Shown: positions 1 to 10,210, counted from the stretch's first letter. The stretch is DNA of 64,000 bases from Vesta saturnalis (GCA_036346205.1 JARFJB010002009.1:910001-974000), one strand, 5' to 3'. The notes: generated by a model not told the origin, from the sequence alone. Numbers and translations: made by a program.

Positions 1-205
1 CGTGCTCACACTCTACATTGACACTACATATTCACACTACACACTCGCACTCCACACATTTACGCTGCACTCACACTATACACACACGCACTCTCGCACG
101 CGCGCACGTACGCACGCATGCGCGCGCACGCACCGACCCACCCATCCTGCGAAACTCACCCACACACACGTACGCATGCACCCATACGCACACGCTCTCG
201 CACGT

Positions 206-241
<36 letters not shown>

Positions 242-1130
242 CACGACACATTTGCACTATACACTCACTGCACATTCACACTACACACACATCACATAGT
301 AACATTACCCACTTTCACTACTCTCTCTATATACTTGTGCTACTCACTCACCACGCGCTCACACTCCACACTGACACTACATATTCACACTACACACTCA
401 TACTACACACTCGCACTCGACACATTTACGCTGCACTCAGACTATAGACACACGCACGTTCGCACGCACGCACGCACGCTCACGCTCGCACACGTACCCA
501 CTCACCCATCCAACCAGCACACACCCACCTATCCACCCACACACGCACACACACGCACACGCACTCGCACTTGCACGCGCACGCCCATGCCCACGCCCCA
601 CACACACACACAACACACACACGCACACCACACGCACACGCACGCATGCACCCACACACGCTCACACGCACCCACACACACACACACACCGCACGCACAC
701 GCACGCCACGTACACGCACACATGCACACACCCGCACGCGACACACACGTACACGCTCACGCACACACACGCACTCCTTTTAGTAACATTGCCCACTCAC
801 TACTCTTTCTATCCACTCGTGCTACACACCCACTACGCGCTCACACTCCACACTGACTCTACACACTCATACTACACACTCACATTACGCACTCATACTA
901 AACAACGTCACACAACACTTGCACTACACACTAGCACTACTCATACTCACATATGCAACGCACTCACACCTTTACACTTACACTACACACTCACACTGCA
1001 CACTCACACTATATAGTCACATTGCTCACTTGTGCTTACACTACACATGCTATACACGCGGACTACTTACTATTACTGCACAATATATACATGCTCTCAC
1101 TATTCTGATACAACACATTCACACTGCGCT
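1..1130. repeat. CA-rich higher-order minisatellite
   Basis: Almost pure ACAC/CACTCACAC-type sequence. A longer order is visible: the block starting near 5 (CTCACACTCTACATTGACAC) recurs near 358 and 840, and the block TAGTAACATT..CCCACT near 297 recurs near 780, a step of about 483 bp. Each of the first two units ends in a GC-richer CACGCACGCA tract with CG steps, alternating purine-pyrimidine sequence that could adopt Z-DNA. The third unit lacks this tract and decays by about 1130. Long open frames on both strands here (poly-His/Thr or poly-Cys/Val) are artefacts of the dinucleotide repeat. Confidence 0.9.
208..241. repeat. (CA)n microsatellite
   Basis: Uninterrupted CA dinucleotides, about 17 units, inside the first copy of the CA-rich minisatellite. 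Confidence 0.95.
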
Positions 1131-1540
1131 ATTGTGTACACCAAAAAATGAACTTTTAGAATCAAAAAACACACGTACGTGGATCAAGCGCGGGTGGGGA
1201 TCAGCTCAATTGTGCCATGTACCCTCTGGTCCATGGAAGATTAGAAGATCGTACCACTTCCACACTTGACATAGAATAATCCGAAATGAAATAGACACTA
1301 ACTCCAATTACTCATATACTTAAATTTTCTGTCAAAGCAAACACTATAAAACCAGTCCAAACATTAAGTGCATGTTTCTGAATGTGCGGTGGGCTGTGAT
1401 TCTTACCTAAAGCAGATAATTAATAAGGCGCTCTTTAAAACTCACATAAAACCCTAAATCGATAAATAAAAATGTCCTAAGGGCGCCACCTGCCTCTATT
1501 TCTAATAGAATATTGTTATGCATACAAACTAATTATTAAC
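1131..1540. other. Unassigned spacer
   Basis: Mixed-composition sequence between the CA-rich minisatellite and the 270-bp satellite. No open frame or repeat family that I recognise. Confidence 0.6.
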
Positions 1541-3925
1541 CAAGCACTAGCTGGATATATACTTCATATTCTGTTCTGTAGAAGGTGTTCAGTCATAGTT
1601 AATCTTGCAGAAATACTTTAAGAATTGAAAGATGAATTTTTTAAAAATTCTATAGAGCACTAAAGGGCGCTAACGTAGCACGAACGGATATATTTTGTAT
1701 CTTCTTTTGTAAAAAAATTTCCATTAGTGCAGAAATATATTAACAATTCAAATATTAACCTATTGTTAATTTTACTGATAGATCGAGTGAAGTTCCAACA
1801 AGCACTAACCAAACATGGAAGTGGTAATTCTGATCGGTGACAACTTTGCTACCTTAAAGGTAGTCAAAACAAATTGAGACTTTGTTTTGTGGTTTTATTT
1901 TTGGAATATTTACAAAATTTTCTAAAGCACTAAAGAAACCTAACGAAACACTTACCGATATCTTGTGTATATTCGTTTGTAAAAAATGTTCCGTCAGCGG
2001 AGAAACATATTAACAATTAAAATATTAACTTGATTTTACTGATGAATCGAATGAAGTTCCAACAAGCACTTACCAAACATGTAAGTGGTAATTTAATCGG
2101 TGAAAACTTTACTATTATGAATGTAGCCAAGACAAATTGAAACTTTGTTTTGTCGTCTTATTTTTGTAATTCTTACAAAAAACATTTAAACATTAACGAA
2201 GCACTAGCGGATATATACTGTGTATCTCCTTCTGTAAAGATGGAGAAGTATAGTAGTAATTAAAATATTAACATTATGTTAATTTTAATAAAAAATGGAT
2301 TGGAGCAGCGCCCACAAACATTAACGAAGCACTAACCAAATATGTAAGTGGAATTTAATCGGTAAAAAGTGTTTGCTAGCGTGAAGGTAGTCAGAACACT
2401 TTAACACCTTGGTTTGCCATCCTATTTTTATATTTCTACATAATTTTTAATCACTGAAGAACTGTGGATGAAACACGGGATGCATATTGTATGTTTTCTT
2501 CTGTAAACAATGTTCAGCCAGTGCCAATCTGGTAGAAATACATCAACGACTAAAATATGAATCTATTATCAATTTTGCTTATAAATCTATTTAAGCACTA
2601 ACAAGCTCTAAAGAAGCACGAACCAAATAGTTTTGAGTGAGAATTTGATACGAGAAAACTTTTTACTATCGTGAAGTTAGAACTAATTGATAGAGCTGTA
2701 AGGAGCCCTAATAAATCGCTAGCGCCTTGTAATTCGTTCTGTAAAAAAGTTCACTCAGTGGGAAACAGTTGATGTACCAGCAAGCACTAACGAAGCACTA
2801 ACCAAATATGTAAATGGAAATTTGATCGGTGAAAACTTTGCTAGCGTGAAAGTAGCCATAGGATTTCAAACTGTTCTGTCGTCTTATTTGTAGCATTTTT
2901 ACAAAATTTTGTAATACACTGAAGAGCACTAACGAGACACTTACCGAATATACAGGGTAAATCACCTTTGGCATTTTGGCTGAACGGTAAAAAGTTTAAT
3001 TATTTTGTTTATTTATTTTATATTTGGGTTAATGAAGGGTATATTCTAAAATTATTTTTAAATATGCAGTGTGCCCCAAGCAAGTGAGCGTATCAACATT
3101 GCATGTGGTAATTTGATCGATGAAAACTTTTTGCTAGCGTGAAAGTAGCTAGAACGAATTGAAATGTCGTTTTGTCGTCTAATTTTTGATACATTTACAT
3201 ATTTTTTTAAAACGCTAAGGAGCACTAACGAGATGTATACTAGTTGATATTTTGCTCTGTAAAAAAATGTTTAACCGGTGTGAATCTGGCATAAATATAT
3301 TAACAATTTTAATATGAACCTATCGCTGATTTTGTTAATAATCGATTGGGGCGCCAACAAGCACTAACGAAATATGAAAATGGGAATTTGATTGGTGATT
3401 ACTTTTTGCTAGCTTGCATGTAGCTAGAACAAATTAAAATGCCGTCTTGTCGTCTAATTTTTGATATATTTACATATTTTTTTAAAACACTAAGGAGCAC
3501 TGACGAGTTGTATACTTGGTATTTGGTTCTGTAAAAAAAAGTTTAACTTGTGTGAAGCTGGCATAAATATATTAATAATTAACGTATGAACCTATCTCTA
3601 ATTTTGTTAGTAATGGATTGGAGCGCCAACAAGCACTAACGAAACACTAACCAAATATGTAAATGGGAATTTGATCGGTAAAAACTTTTTGCTAGCGAGA
3701 ATATATGCTTTGTACTATGTTCTGTAAAAAAAATGTTTAACTAGTGTGAATCTGGAAGAAATTAACAATTAAAATATAAAAAGGTTGTTAATTTTGCTAA
3801 CTGATTGAATCGATTGAAGCTCTTATTAACACTAACGATGCACTAATAAAAAATCTATGTGAAAATTTAATTAGTGAAATTTGTACTAATCTTTTTAAAG
3901 AACTAAAGATTACTAACTGGATATA
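1541..3925. repeat. Satellite with units of about 270 bp (left part)
   Basis: About eight diverged tandem units. Landmarks recur in order: AGCACTAACGAAGCACTAACC, then CAAATATGTAAGTGG, then GATCGGTGAAAAC, then GCTAGCGTGAA, then TTTGTCGTCT, then TTCTGTAAAAA, then AATATATTAACAATT. The ATGTAAGTGG-type landmark occurs near 1815, 2077, 2337, 2803, 3370 and 3651, with weaker forms near 2625 and 3100, giving a step of 260-290 bp with indels. A mariner-like element interrupts the array at 3926 and the array resumes at 10050. No coding frame is maintained. Confidence 0.85.
2955..3085. repeat. Short insertion with a TACAGGG-type end
   Basis: Foreign to the satellite consensus. It starts TATACAGGGTAAATCACC and lies between a GAGACACTTACCGA unit and the next GTGGTAATTTGATC unit. 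It resembles the left end of one of the TACAGGG MITEs seen elsewhere in the window. No matching right end was found. Confidence 0.4.
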
Positions 3926-4212
3926 CAGAGTGGACCAAAAGGCTGGAGATGCCCAATTATCTCGTAAATTGCTAGTTCGAATTGTACAAAATTTGGGATA
4001 GGCCTACTTTGGGATTCGGAGATTCCAGATTTGACATTTGCAGTGTTGCCAAATTTGCCGTTGCTCTGATATTATTAGTCACTTTGGTTTTTTAAATACA
4101 TCACCGTGTATATGTAGTCATTATTGGAATTTCTTCTTCAATACGAGTTCAACCATATGTAACACATATGATTTTGTGTAGTTTAGAAGGTCTTAAATAC
4201 ATAAAACAGTAC
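3926..4212 (+). repeat. Left terminal inverted repeat of the mariner-like element
   Basis: Reverse-complement match to 9765-10049 with scattered mismatches. Shared blocks in order include CAGAGTGGACCAAAAG, AATTTACGAGATAATT-like sequence, CAAATCTGGAATCTC, TAATATCAGAG and TAAGACCTTCTA. Confidence 0.85.
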
Positions 4213-4529
4213 AAAATATGTAGATTTGAAGAAATTTAAATGTTTGGACACCTTAAGCGCCACCATATGAACAAAAAAATTGGGTCCATGGGCCAATTTT
4301 TTTTAAAATATTCTGGCTCCATTTTGACGTGAAATTAACGGTGTTACAATTTATATACAAAAATCTTTTTTTGTTTTTGATTTACAGCTAATTTTGTGTA
4401 TGGTATGAGTTTTATGTTGCGTGGCATGTAAGACTTGTGTTCAGACTTGTGTTTTATCCCTAACTGTTCCGAATAGTATTGCGCGGGTGATCAGTTTATA
4501 TTGTATCATCGTGCAGTAAACTTCTTATT

Positions 4530-6215
4530 TGGTTTACACTATGTGTCTGACCAGAACAAAAACGACTTCAAGACTTATGGAATGAAATGTTATCTGACAA
4601 TGAAAGTAATCGTAGTGAATTTGGCGATGTTTATTTGTCTGACGCCTACTCGCCAAGCAGTGATTTTGAATCAGATAGTAGTAGTAGTTTTAAAGATGTT
4701 TCCCGTTCAAAAAAAAAAACTCAGAGGTCACAAGATCGAGCAAACTGTGCCTGATAAAAGTGATGTACCATCTACATCAGGCAAAATATTGATACACACG
4801 TACTTCAAGGCGACAGCAGTATGGATCAAGTTGTAGAGGATGTAATTGCAAAGTATGCCGAACCAGCCAATATCGAAGAACTGAACCATCCAATATGGAG
4901 TCCCGTTGATGGAACATCTTTGAAACAATTTCCTCTTACTGTAAGTGATCCTGGGATAAAAGCTTGCATATACTGATTATATCAGCAAACATCCCTACGA
5001 TGTATTGAAACAGGTGAAATACTGACTTATATGGTGAAAGAGTCGAACCGTTACGCTGAACAGCAATTGACCAAAGAGAACAAGCCTAAATCACGAATAA
5101 ATACATGGTGTGCTCATGTGGATGGAATTATGTAGTGTGCCATCCGAGAGGTCATACTGGAAAAAGTTCGTTATATTCAAATCGCATTTTCAAAATTATT
5201 CCTCGGAATAGATTTGAATTACTCTTAGCCATGTGGCACTTTAGCGATAACCAAGACACGACGCTGAACGCAGATCGACTTCTGAAGATATCTCCCCTGA
5301 TCACACAAATTGTAGAAAGGTTTCAAGATGTTTATACTCCTGGTTTGAAAGTGTGCATTGACGAGACAATGGTCCCATGCCGAGGTAGACTTAGATTTAG
5401 ACAATAAGTAAAAACCAAGAGACATAAATTTGGCATAAAAGTGTACAAACTATTCTGTGAAGGTGGCTATACATACAACTTTCAAATTTATTGTGGTACT
5501 CATAAACCTGCTCAGGTCGCCAATTATTTACTGACAATTATTATACTGGTGACTCATTAGCTACCGAACTCCTGAATAGATAAATGCATTTGGTTGGTAC
5601 TTTGCGTAATAACCGAAAATACAGTCCAAGGGAAGTAGCGCTGAAGAAGCTCAAGCCCAAAAAAATTTATGCAAAAGAAAGTGGGACAGGAGTTATGGTT
5701 TGTAAGTAGCGTGATAAAAGAGGCGTACTTGTTCTAAGCACACTCCATAAAGACAATATGAAGACAGTTCAGCAACGAAGTGGCAGAATTGAAAAACCTG
5801 AGGTCATTTTAGATTAGAACAAAGCAAAATCGTACATTAATTTGGCAGATCAGATCAAAGCTTACTCGCATTGTTTACGCCGAGGTACTAAGTGGTACAG
5901 AAAACTTGCAATTGAGATATTATTAGGCTCGGCCATCCTCAATGCTCACGTAGTATTCAAGGAATTTACACCAGACAAATTCTCCATAACTGAGTTTTGA
6001 GAAAAATTATACCTACCTTTGTTGGGAATTTCTGAAACAACAGAAACCATTGAGGACGAATCAAAAACCCCAGAAAGTGGACATTTTTTGTAGGAGCAGT
6101 GTTCTCGTTTGCGCTGTATTGTATGTTACCGCGATATGAAAGCTCAGCAAGGAAGAAAAGTAGCGTTGAATAAGGCCTCACGTACGAAATATCGATGTGT
6201 AACAAATTTTACTGT
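4530..6215 (+). pseudogene. piggyBac-family transposase relic (DDE_Tnp_1_7 type)
   Basis: In intact piggyBac elements this enzyme excises and inserts the element at TTAA. Read across frames, the relic keeps family order: an acidic Ser-rich N-terminus (SDAYSPSSDFESDSSSS near 4640), then RFELLLAMWHFSDN (about 5210), then VCIDETMVPCRGRLRFRQ (5350-5405, with the first catalytic Asp in the family pattern IDE-M), a stop at 5405, then KTKRHKFGIKVY and NYYTGDS (about 5530-5555), LADQIKAYS (about 5845), and a C-terminal Cys-rich block CRLRCIVCYRDM (about 6110). Multiple stops and frameshifts separate these blocks, so no functional protein can be made. Family identity is secure; the exact start is not. 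Confidence 0.85.
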
Positions 6216-6668
6216 GTCACGTTTTTTTTTTTGTTGACCATCATTTTATGCAAACCTAAAAAAAAGGAATATTTTCATTTATATTTTTATTATTAGTGGT
6301 ATTTTCCAGAAGTATGGATTTGTTTTCATGTTACTTGTAACACAAATTTGTCGATTATTTCTAATAAATAAATAATAAATCTCTTGAGTAGTTCTTAATT
6401 TTAGGCCAAATTCTAAAAACAAACGAAAAAAGAGACATATATGCTGTGTCGCACAATCACTGAAAACCCTAAAAATCTCATGGACCAAAAGTATATATTG
6501 TCTCCCCGGACCACGCTCTTTCATTGCCAATAAAGAAACCAGTATAGCGAGACATAACTGCTGTGCTACAATGCCAAAATGAACCGATTGCAATGAGGCA
6601 CAACATATGTGTTACGAAGCCTAGGGATCAAAATGAGGTGCGACATGCGCGTTATGGTGCTTAACGTG
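6213..6668. other. piggyBac copy 1 3' region
   Basis: Non-coding 3' part of the piggyBac-like element, after the Cys-rich block. It contains short direct repeats around CAATGAGGCACAACAT and AAATGAGGTGCGACAT (about 6590-6650), possible subterminal sites. No gene. Confidence 0.5.
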
Positions 6669-6779
6669 TTAAATATAGAATGCTGTGATTTTGGTACATT
6701 TGTTCACCATTTACATTACTAATGAAACTGACAGTAGTTTAATGTGTTTTCAAAAGTTCTGCAAAGTAAATTGTTTCTC

Positions 6780-7386
6780 TAAAATCGTTGTTAATGAAAA
6801 AGAACGAATATTCTAATGATCAGAGGGTACGGCGACCGAAAAAGATCTTATTGGGAAGTAGCCAGCTTGTTCAACGATACTTTCTCAAACCGTTCTCCTA
6901 TCCATAAGGTGATGGTACAAAAAACTGTAAAGCGCTTTGAGGACTCTGGAGGAGTAAAAGATAGATAACGATCTGGTTTACCAAAAATAGTTATAAATGA
7001 CTTTAGATATAATGCAGAGTTCGTTGAGATCCACATATGTACATCCTCACACTGGGTTGCAGAATTACATATTACAGAATTACGTGTATTACATAAGAAA
7101 AAATTTTAACCATACAAAATTCATTTATTGTAAGAATTAAGTGACGAAATGATACTTAGAAATGAAATTGTACCTACACTGAGAAACTCGTTTGGAGCCA
7201 ATTTTAATCAGATATGGTTTCAGCAAAATGGAGTTCCAGTTGTAAATGTTCGGCGTTATTTAGATGAGATATTTCCCGGACGCTGGATTAGTAAACTAGG
7301 TACTATTAAATGGCCTCCAGGTTTCAATCCTAAAGATTATTTTCATTTTGAAATTATGCGACAATACCGAGGTATATTCCGAAAGT
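6780..7386 (+). pseudogene. Mariner/Tc1-like transposase relic, N-terminal part
   Basis: The helix-turn-helix region is readable as YWEVASLFNDTFSNRSPIHK (about 6850-6910) followed by VQKTVKRFEDSGGVKDR. After frameshifts and a large deletion, an open stretch at 7149-7386 gives LRNEIVPTLRNSFGANFNQ, then IWFQQNGVPVV (in relatives this block carries the second catalytic Asp, here Asn), then FPGRWISKLGTIKWPPG and DYFHFEI. This order is typical of DDE transposases of arthropod mariner-like elements. The frame then runs into the Penelope insertion. The C-terminus resumes at 9521. Confidence 0.8.
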
Positions 7387-7394
7387 AGATTTAA

Positions 7395-8185
7395 TAACCG
7401 CAGTCGAAGAAATAGCTATGAAATTAGATCCTGAAGAAGCCAAAGGATACAGAAGTAAGGTCAGATTAGTTCTAGATTGATCTAGCCGAACAAAACCTAA
7501 CCTCTCTAACCTAGAAGGAAGAGCGGCCATTTCCCTTAAGAATGACCCATCGATCCAGATTATTCCGGCAGACAAAGGAAACGTGACTGTGGTAATGGAT
7601 ATGGAGACTTACAACAAACAGTAAGATCCAACAACTACTGAACGGGGCGAGTTCAAACAAATACCAAAAGACCCACACCATCAATCGAAAGACGGATATA
7701 CCTCATGCTGGCAAAACATAAGGGGAGTTCTCCGATTACCAGAGACCTAGACTTACCCCACACTACACCAAACCTCCGCATCTGTACGGCCTACCAAGGA
7801 TTCGTAAGGAAGGAATTCCTCTGAGACCAATTGTGAGCTCGAGAAATTCACCTTGTCACCCATTAGCTAGGTATCATCACACTCTTATCGGGAAAACGGA
7901 GTCTATGGTTAAGAATACGCAGCACTTCGTGGAAACCATCAGAAGCTTCCAACCAAACCACGAAGAAATACTGGTAAGCTTCGACACTGTTGATAAGGCA
8001 CCAACTATCATAAGGGACAAGCTGGAAAAGGATGAAACGTTAGACGAACGGACGCAACTCTCGGTAAACACAATAATGGAACTACTAACAATATGCATTA
8101 GAACTACATACTTCCAGGTAGAAGACAAATTCTACCAACAAGAGTTTGGGATGGCGATGGGTTCCCCACTATCACCCATAGTGAG

Positions 8186-8247
<62 letters not shown>

Positions 8248-8480
8248 AAGACTTTGAAGACCAAGCGATATCCGAATTCACGGAAAAACTAAGGATGTGG
8301 CTTACCTACGTGGACGATACTGTCGTAGTTTGCCAACAGGGCAAGTATACATTGGATGAATTCCTAGATCATCTAAATAGCCGCGCATCCTCTATCAATT
8401 CACAATGGAATTGAGTTGGAACAGAAACTACCATTTCTCGATATAATTGTACGCAGGTGTGACAACACTTTTACAACAAC
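7395..8480 (+). pseudogene. Penelope-type reverse transcriptase relic
   Basis: Blocks in order: DPSIQIIPADKGNVTVVMD (7545-7600, the conserved N-terminal ADKG block of Penelope RTs), then a frameshifted stretch, then an open frame from about 7833 containing SFDTVDKAPTII, FGMAMGSPLSPIVSNIY (8150-8195), and after a poly(Ile-Tyr) tract MEDFE and MWLTYVDDTVVV (8295-8330). YVDD carries the paired catalytic Asp residues and is intact. The frame stops at 8414, with further frameshifted similarity after it. The palm catalytic core is recognisable but interrupted by a microsatellite. Confidence 0.85.
8188..8245. repeat. (TA)n tract inside the reverse-transcriptase frame
   Basis: About 58 bp of alternating TA encoding (Ile-Tyr)n between SN and MEDFE. 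The frame stays open across it. The seed is probably the natural codon run for Asn-Ile-Tyr-Met (AATATATATATG-like). Confidence 0.95.
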
Positions 8481-8689
8481 TGTGTACAGGAAACCCACCC
8501 ACACGGGAGGTACCTACACTCAATCACCACAAAAACGTGAAGTTAGGCGTGGCAAAATGCTTGTACGATAGAGCAAAACAATATGCTCAAAACAAGAGGA
8601 CCTGAACAAAGAAAAAGAAAATATCGCTAGAACACTCAAATAAAATGGCTACCCCGATCTAACACCTAACCTAAACAGGGAAAGGGTAA

Positions 8690-9192
8690 CCGAAAAGAAG
8701 AACCTAAATATACAGCGATAATACCATATATACAAGGTACCTCCAACAAAATACGAAAGATAGGCAGCAAATACAAATACGAACTGCCTTCAAATCGACC
8801 AGAACGCTCAGGGAATTTCAAGAATTGTGTATACAACCTACCATCCGAATGCGGCAGAGCATACATAGGAGAGAGCAGTAGACCATTCAAAGTGAGAACT
8901 CAGGAACACAAGAACAACGTCCGTAAGGGCGAAACAGAAAGATCAAGAATCGCCGAACATGTCTGAAACGAAGACCACCGCATCCAATGGGATAACATAC
9001 ATATAGTGGCAAAGGACGAGAACACAACTCGTTGAAAACTCAAAGAAGCCACATACATCGCATTAGCAGAAAATCCAATTAGCCAAGCTAGTGTAGAAAT
9101 GAAACCCATATGGATTCCAATAATGCGCGAAGAGCTTAAGCGCAATACACCTGACGGCGCAACATGCGCAATAAACTTCTGCTCAACCACCA
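8690..9192 (+). pseudogene. Penelope GIY-YIG endonuclease relic
   Basis: Encodes KNCVYNLPSECGRAYIGES (about 8820-8877), the GIY-YIG signature in its Penelope form (VYNLPC..C...YIGET), followed by SRPFKVRTQEHKNN, RSRIAEHV, a stop, and EATYIALAENPISQAS near the C-terminus. In Penelope elements this domain nicks target DNA for priming. The Cys normally following NLP is Ser here, and stops occur at about 8964 and 9034. A related but separately decayed copy lies at 15650-16307 on the minus strand. Confidence 0.85.
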
Positions 9193-9196
9193 AAAG

Positions 9197-9197
<1 letters not shown>

Positions 9198-9243
<46 letters not shown>
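9198..9243. repeat. (TA)n microsatellite after the Penelope coding end
   Basis: About 46 bp of TA dinucleotides directly after the endonuclease relic. Copy 2 has only a short AT-rich stretch at the matching place (15608-15640). Confidence 0.95.
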
Positions 9244-9245
<2 letters not shown>

Positions 9246-9263
9246 TTCTAAAAATACATATTG

Positions 9264-9338
9264 GATTACTCAGTGGCTCAGCGGTAAAGGTGTCAGACTA
9301 GTAAGTGAAAGGTACCAATTGCGAATCTGAGAGTAGTC
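9264..9338 (+). other. tRNA-like sequence in Penelope tail (copy 1)
   Basis: 75 bases, the size of a tRNA. The ends pair as an acceptor stem (GATTACTC with GAGTAGTC, one G-T pair). An A-box-like TGGCTCAGCGG is at 9274-9284 and a degenerate B box is at about 9318-9328. An anticodon-loop-like CTAGTAA (anticodon AGT, Thr-like) lies near 9298-9304. The anticodon and T stems are poorly paired, so it is not a functional tRNA gene. Copy 2 (15532-15606) has the same length and a perfect B-box core (GTTCGAATC). Confidence 0.6.
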
Positions 9339-9391
9339 AAGTGCTTAGGAAAAAATTATATATAACATATGAATTCAACTCAAGTGCGAAA

Positions 9392-9470
9392 ACAGTCCTT
9401 CTCAGGACTAAGCCTGATGTCGGAAGCAGACTTTAATTACGAAACGTCGCGCTCAAAAAGCATAAACTGT
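9392..9470 (+). ncRNA. Candidate hammerhead ribozyme, degenerate (Penelope copy 1)
   Basis: Has the core halves CTGATG (9414-9419; last A changed to T) and GAAACGTC (9441-9448) with a stem II between them that has lost pairing. Outer ACAGT (9392-9396) and ACTGT (9466-9470) could close a long helix I. Hammerhead motifs are known in Penelope-like elements. This copy keeps the GAAAC half intact while copy 2 keeps the CTGATGA half, so together they indicate a once-complete motif. The A-to-T change at the core should abolish cleavage here. Confidence 0.5.
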
Positions 9471-9520
9471 GGAAAAAGGCACTAATAGGAAACCACAGTT
9501 ACAAAACACTTATAATACAG

Positions 9521-9677
9521 AATCAACAATTCTTGCAGAGCTAAGGCAACGAATTATCGATGAACCTCGATTAGTTTCTAGACAATCATGGAGAAATGTG
9601 GTAGACGCATTCTACCATCGATTAGGGTACTGTCAACTCACAAATGGAGCACGTTTTGAACCCTTTATTAAGTAATC
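9521..9677 (+). pseudogene. Mariner/Tc1-like transposase relic, C-terminal part
   Basis: Open to a stop at 9673-9675. Reads ESTILAELRQRIIDEPRLV, then SWRNVVDAFYHRLGYCQ and a final NGARFEPFIK, the usual C-terminal pattern of arthropod mariner-like transposases (LRQRI..., R...C...NG.HFE..). It is the continuation of the N-terminal part at 6780-7386, separated by the Penelope insertion. About 90 bp of 3' non-coding sequence follow before the right terminal repeat. Confidence 0.8.
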
Positions 9678-9764
9678 ATTATGTTAAAAATGTTGTAATC
9701 ATTCAACTGTTACATTTTAATGTAGTTGAAAATGGTTTGTTTGTATTAAAAAATTTATTGAGAC

Positions 9765-10049
9765 ACTTAGGCGTTGCCAGACTTCTGTTTTATGTATTTA
9801 AGACCTTCTAGGCTACATAAAATCATAAGTGTTACATATGGTTGAACTCGTATTGAAGAGGAGATTCCAATTATAACTGCATATACAGGGTGTTATATTT
9901 AAAAAACCAAAGTGACTAATAATATCAGAGAAACGACAAATCTGGCAACATTGCAAATGTCAAATCTGGAATCTCGGTGTCCCAAATTTTGTAGAATTCG
10001 GACTAACAATTTACGAGATAATTTGTTTCCAGACTTTTGGTCCACTCTG
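9765..10049 (-). repeat. Right terminal inverted repeat of the mariner-like element
   Basis: Partner of 3926-4212. It contains an internal TACAGGGTGTTATATT at about 9887 that faces inward, matching ATACATCACCGTGTAT in the left arm. This suggests the arm was assembled from smaller TACAGGG-ended units. Confidence 0.85.
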
Positions 10050-10210
10050 TATACTTTTTGCTCTATAAACAATGCTCATTCAGTGTGAACCTTGCAGAAA
10101 TATATTAGCAATTAAGATACGAACTATTTTATTTGTCATTTTTTGTAGTTAATTGAATTGAAGCACCAAGAAACACCAATGAAGCACTAACCAAAACGAT
10201 TAATTCTCTT
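10050..10210. repeat. Satellite with units of about 270 bp (right remnant)
   Basis: Continues the unit broken at 3925: TTTTTGCTCTATAAAC, AATATATTAGCAATTAAGAT, AGCACCAAGAAACACC and GAAGCACTAACC in the same order as in the left part. It then ends in unrelated sequence. Confidence 0.8.

Larger units (their letters stand above)
4249..6668 (+). mobile_element. piggyBac-like element, copy 1
   Basis: Bracketed by similar inverted ends: left CACCTTAAGCGCCACCATAT, right (reverse complement) CACGTTAAGCACCATAACG. The right end abuts TTAA at 6669-6672, the target of the piggyBac superfamily. On the left the corresponding four bases read TGGA, so that copy of the target has decayed or the end is misplaced by a few bases. 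The element sits inside the mariner-like element, between its left repeat and its transposase relic. Confidence 0.65.
7386..9520 (+). mobile_element. Penelope-like retroelement, copy 1
   Basis: Contains the two diagnostic Penelope domains in order, reverse transcriptase then GIY-YIG endonuclease, followed by a non-coding tail with an AT microsatellite, a tRNA-like sequence and a hammerhead-like sequence. It interrupts the mariner transposase between the DYFHF block and its C-terminus. The tail matches copy 2 (15342-16307, minus strand) down to the shared ACACTTATAATACAG, which defines the 3' boundary. The 5' end appears truncated. Read-through shows several frameshifts, so the copy is dead. 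Confidence 0.85.
3926..10049 (+). mobile_element. Mariner/Tc1-like element carrying nested piggyBac and Penelope elements
   Basis: The ends are an inverted pair: left CAGAGTGGACCAAAAG, right CTTTTGGTCCACTCTG, each next to TA (3924-3925 and 10050-10051), the target site used by the IS630-Tc1-mariner superfamily. The inverted similarity runs about 285 bp inward on both sides. The flanks rejoin as one satellite unit (GGATA then CTTTTTGCTCTATAAAC), which supports an insertion into the array. The interior holds, in order, a piggyBac-like element (4249-6668), the N-terminal part of a mariner-type transposase, a Penelope-like element (about 7386-9520), and the C-terminal end of the transposase. Length is 6.1 kb against roughly 2 kb for the mariner part alone, the rest being later insertions. 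Confidence 0.8.

Noticed and set aside
2..856. 284-codon open frame rich in His and Thr, and Cys/Val-rich frames on the other strand
   Set aside because: Pure by-product of CA/GT dinucleotide composition; no start context, no domain and the same effect in several frames.
9264..9338. A functional tRNA-Thr gene
   Set aside because: Acceptor stem pairs, but anticodon and T stems do not, and the sequence is fixed inside the Penelope tail in both copies.
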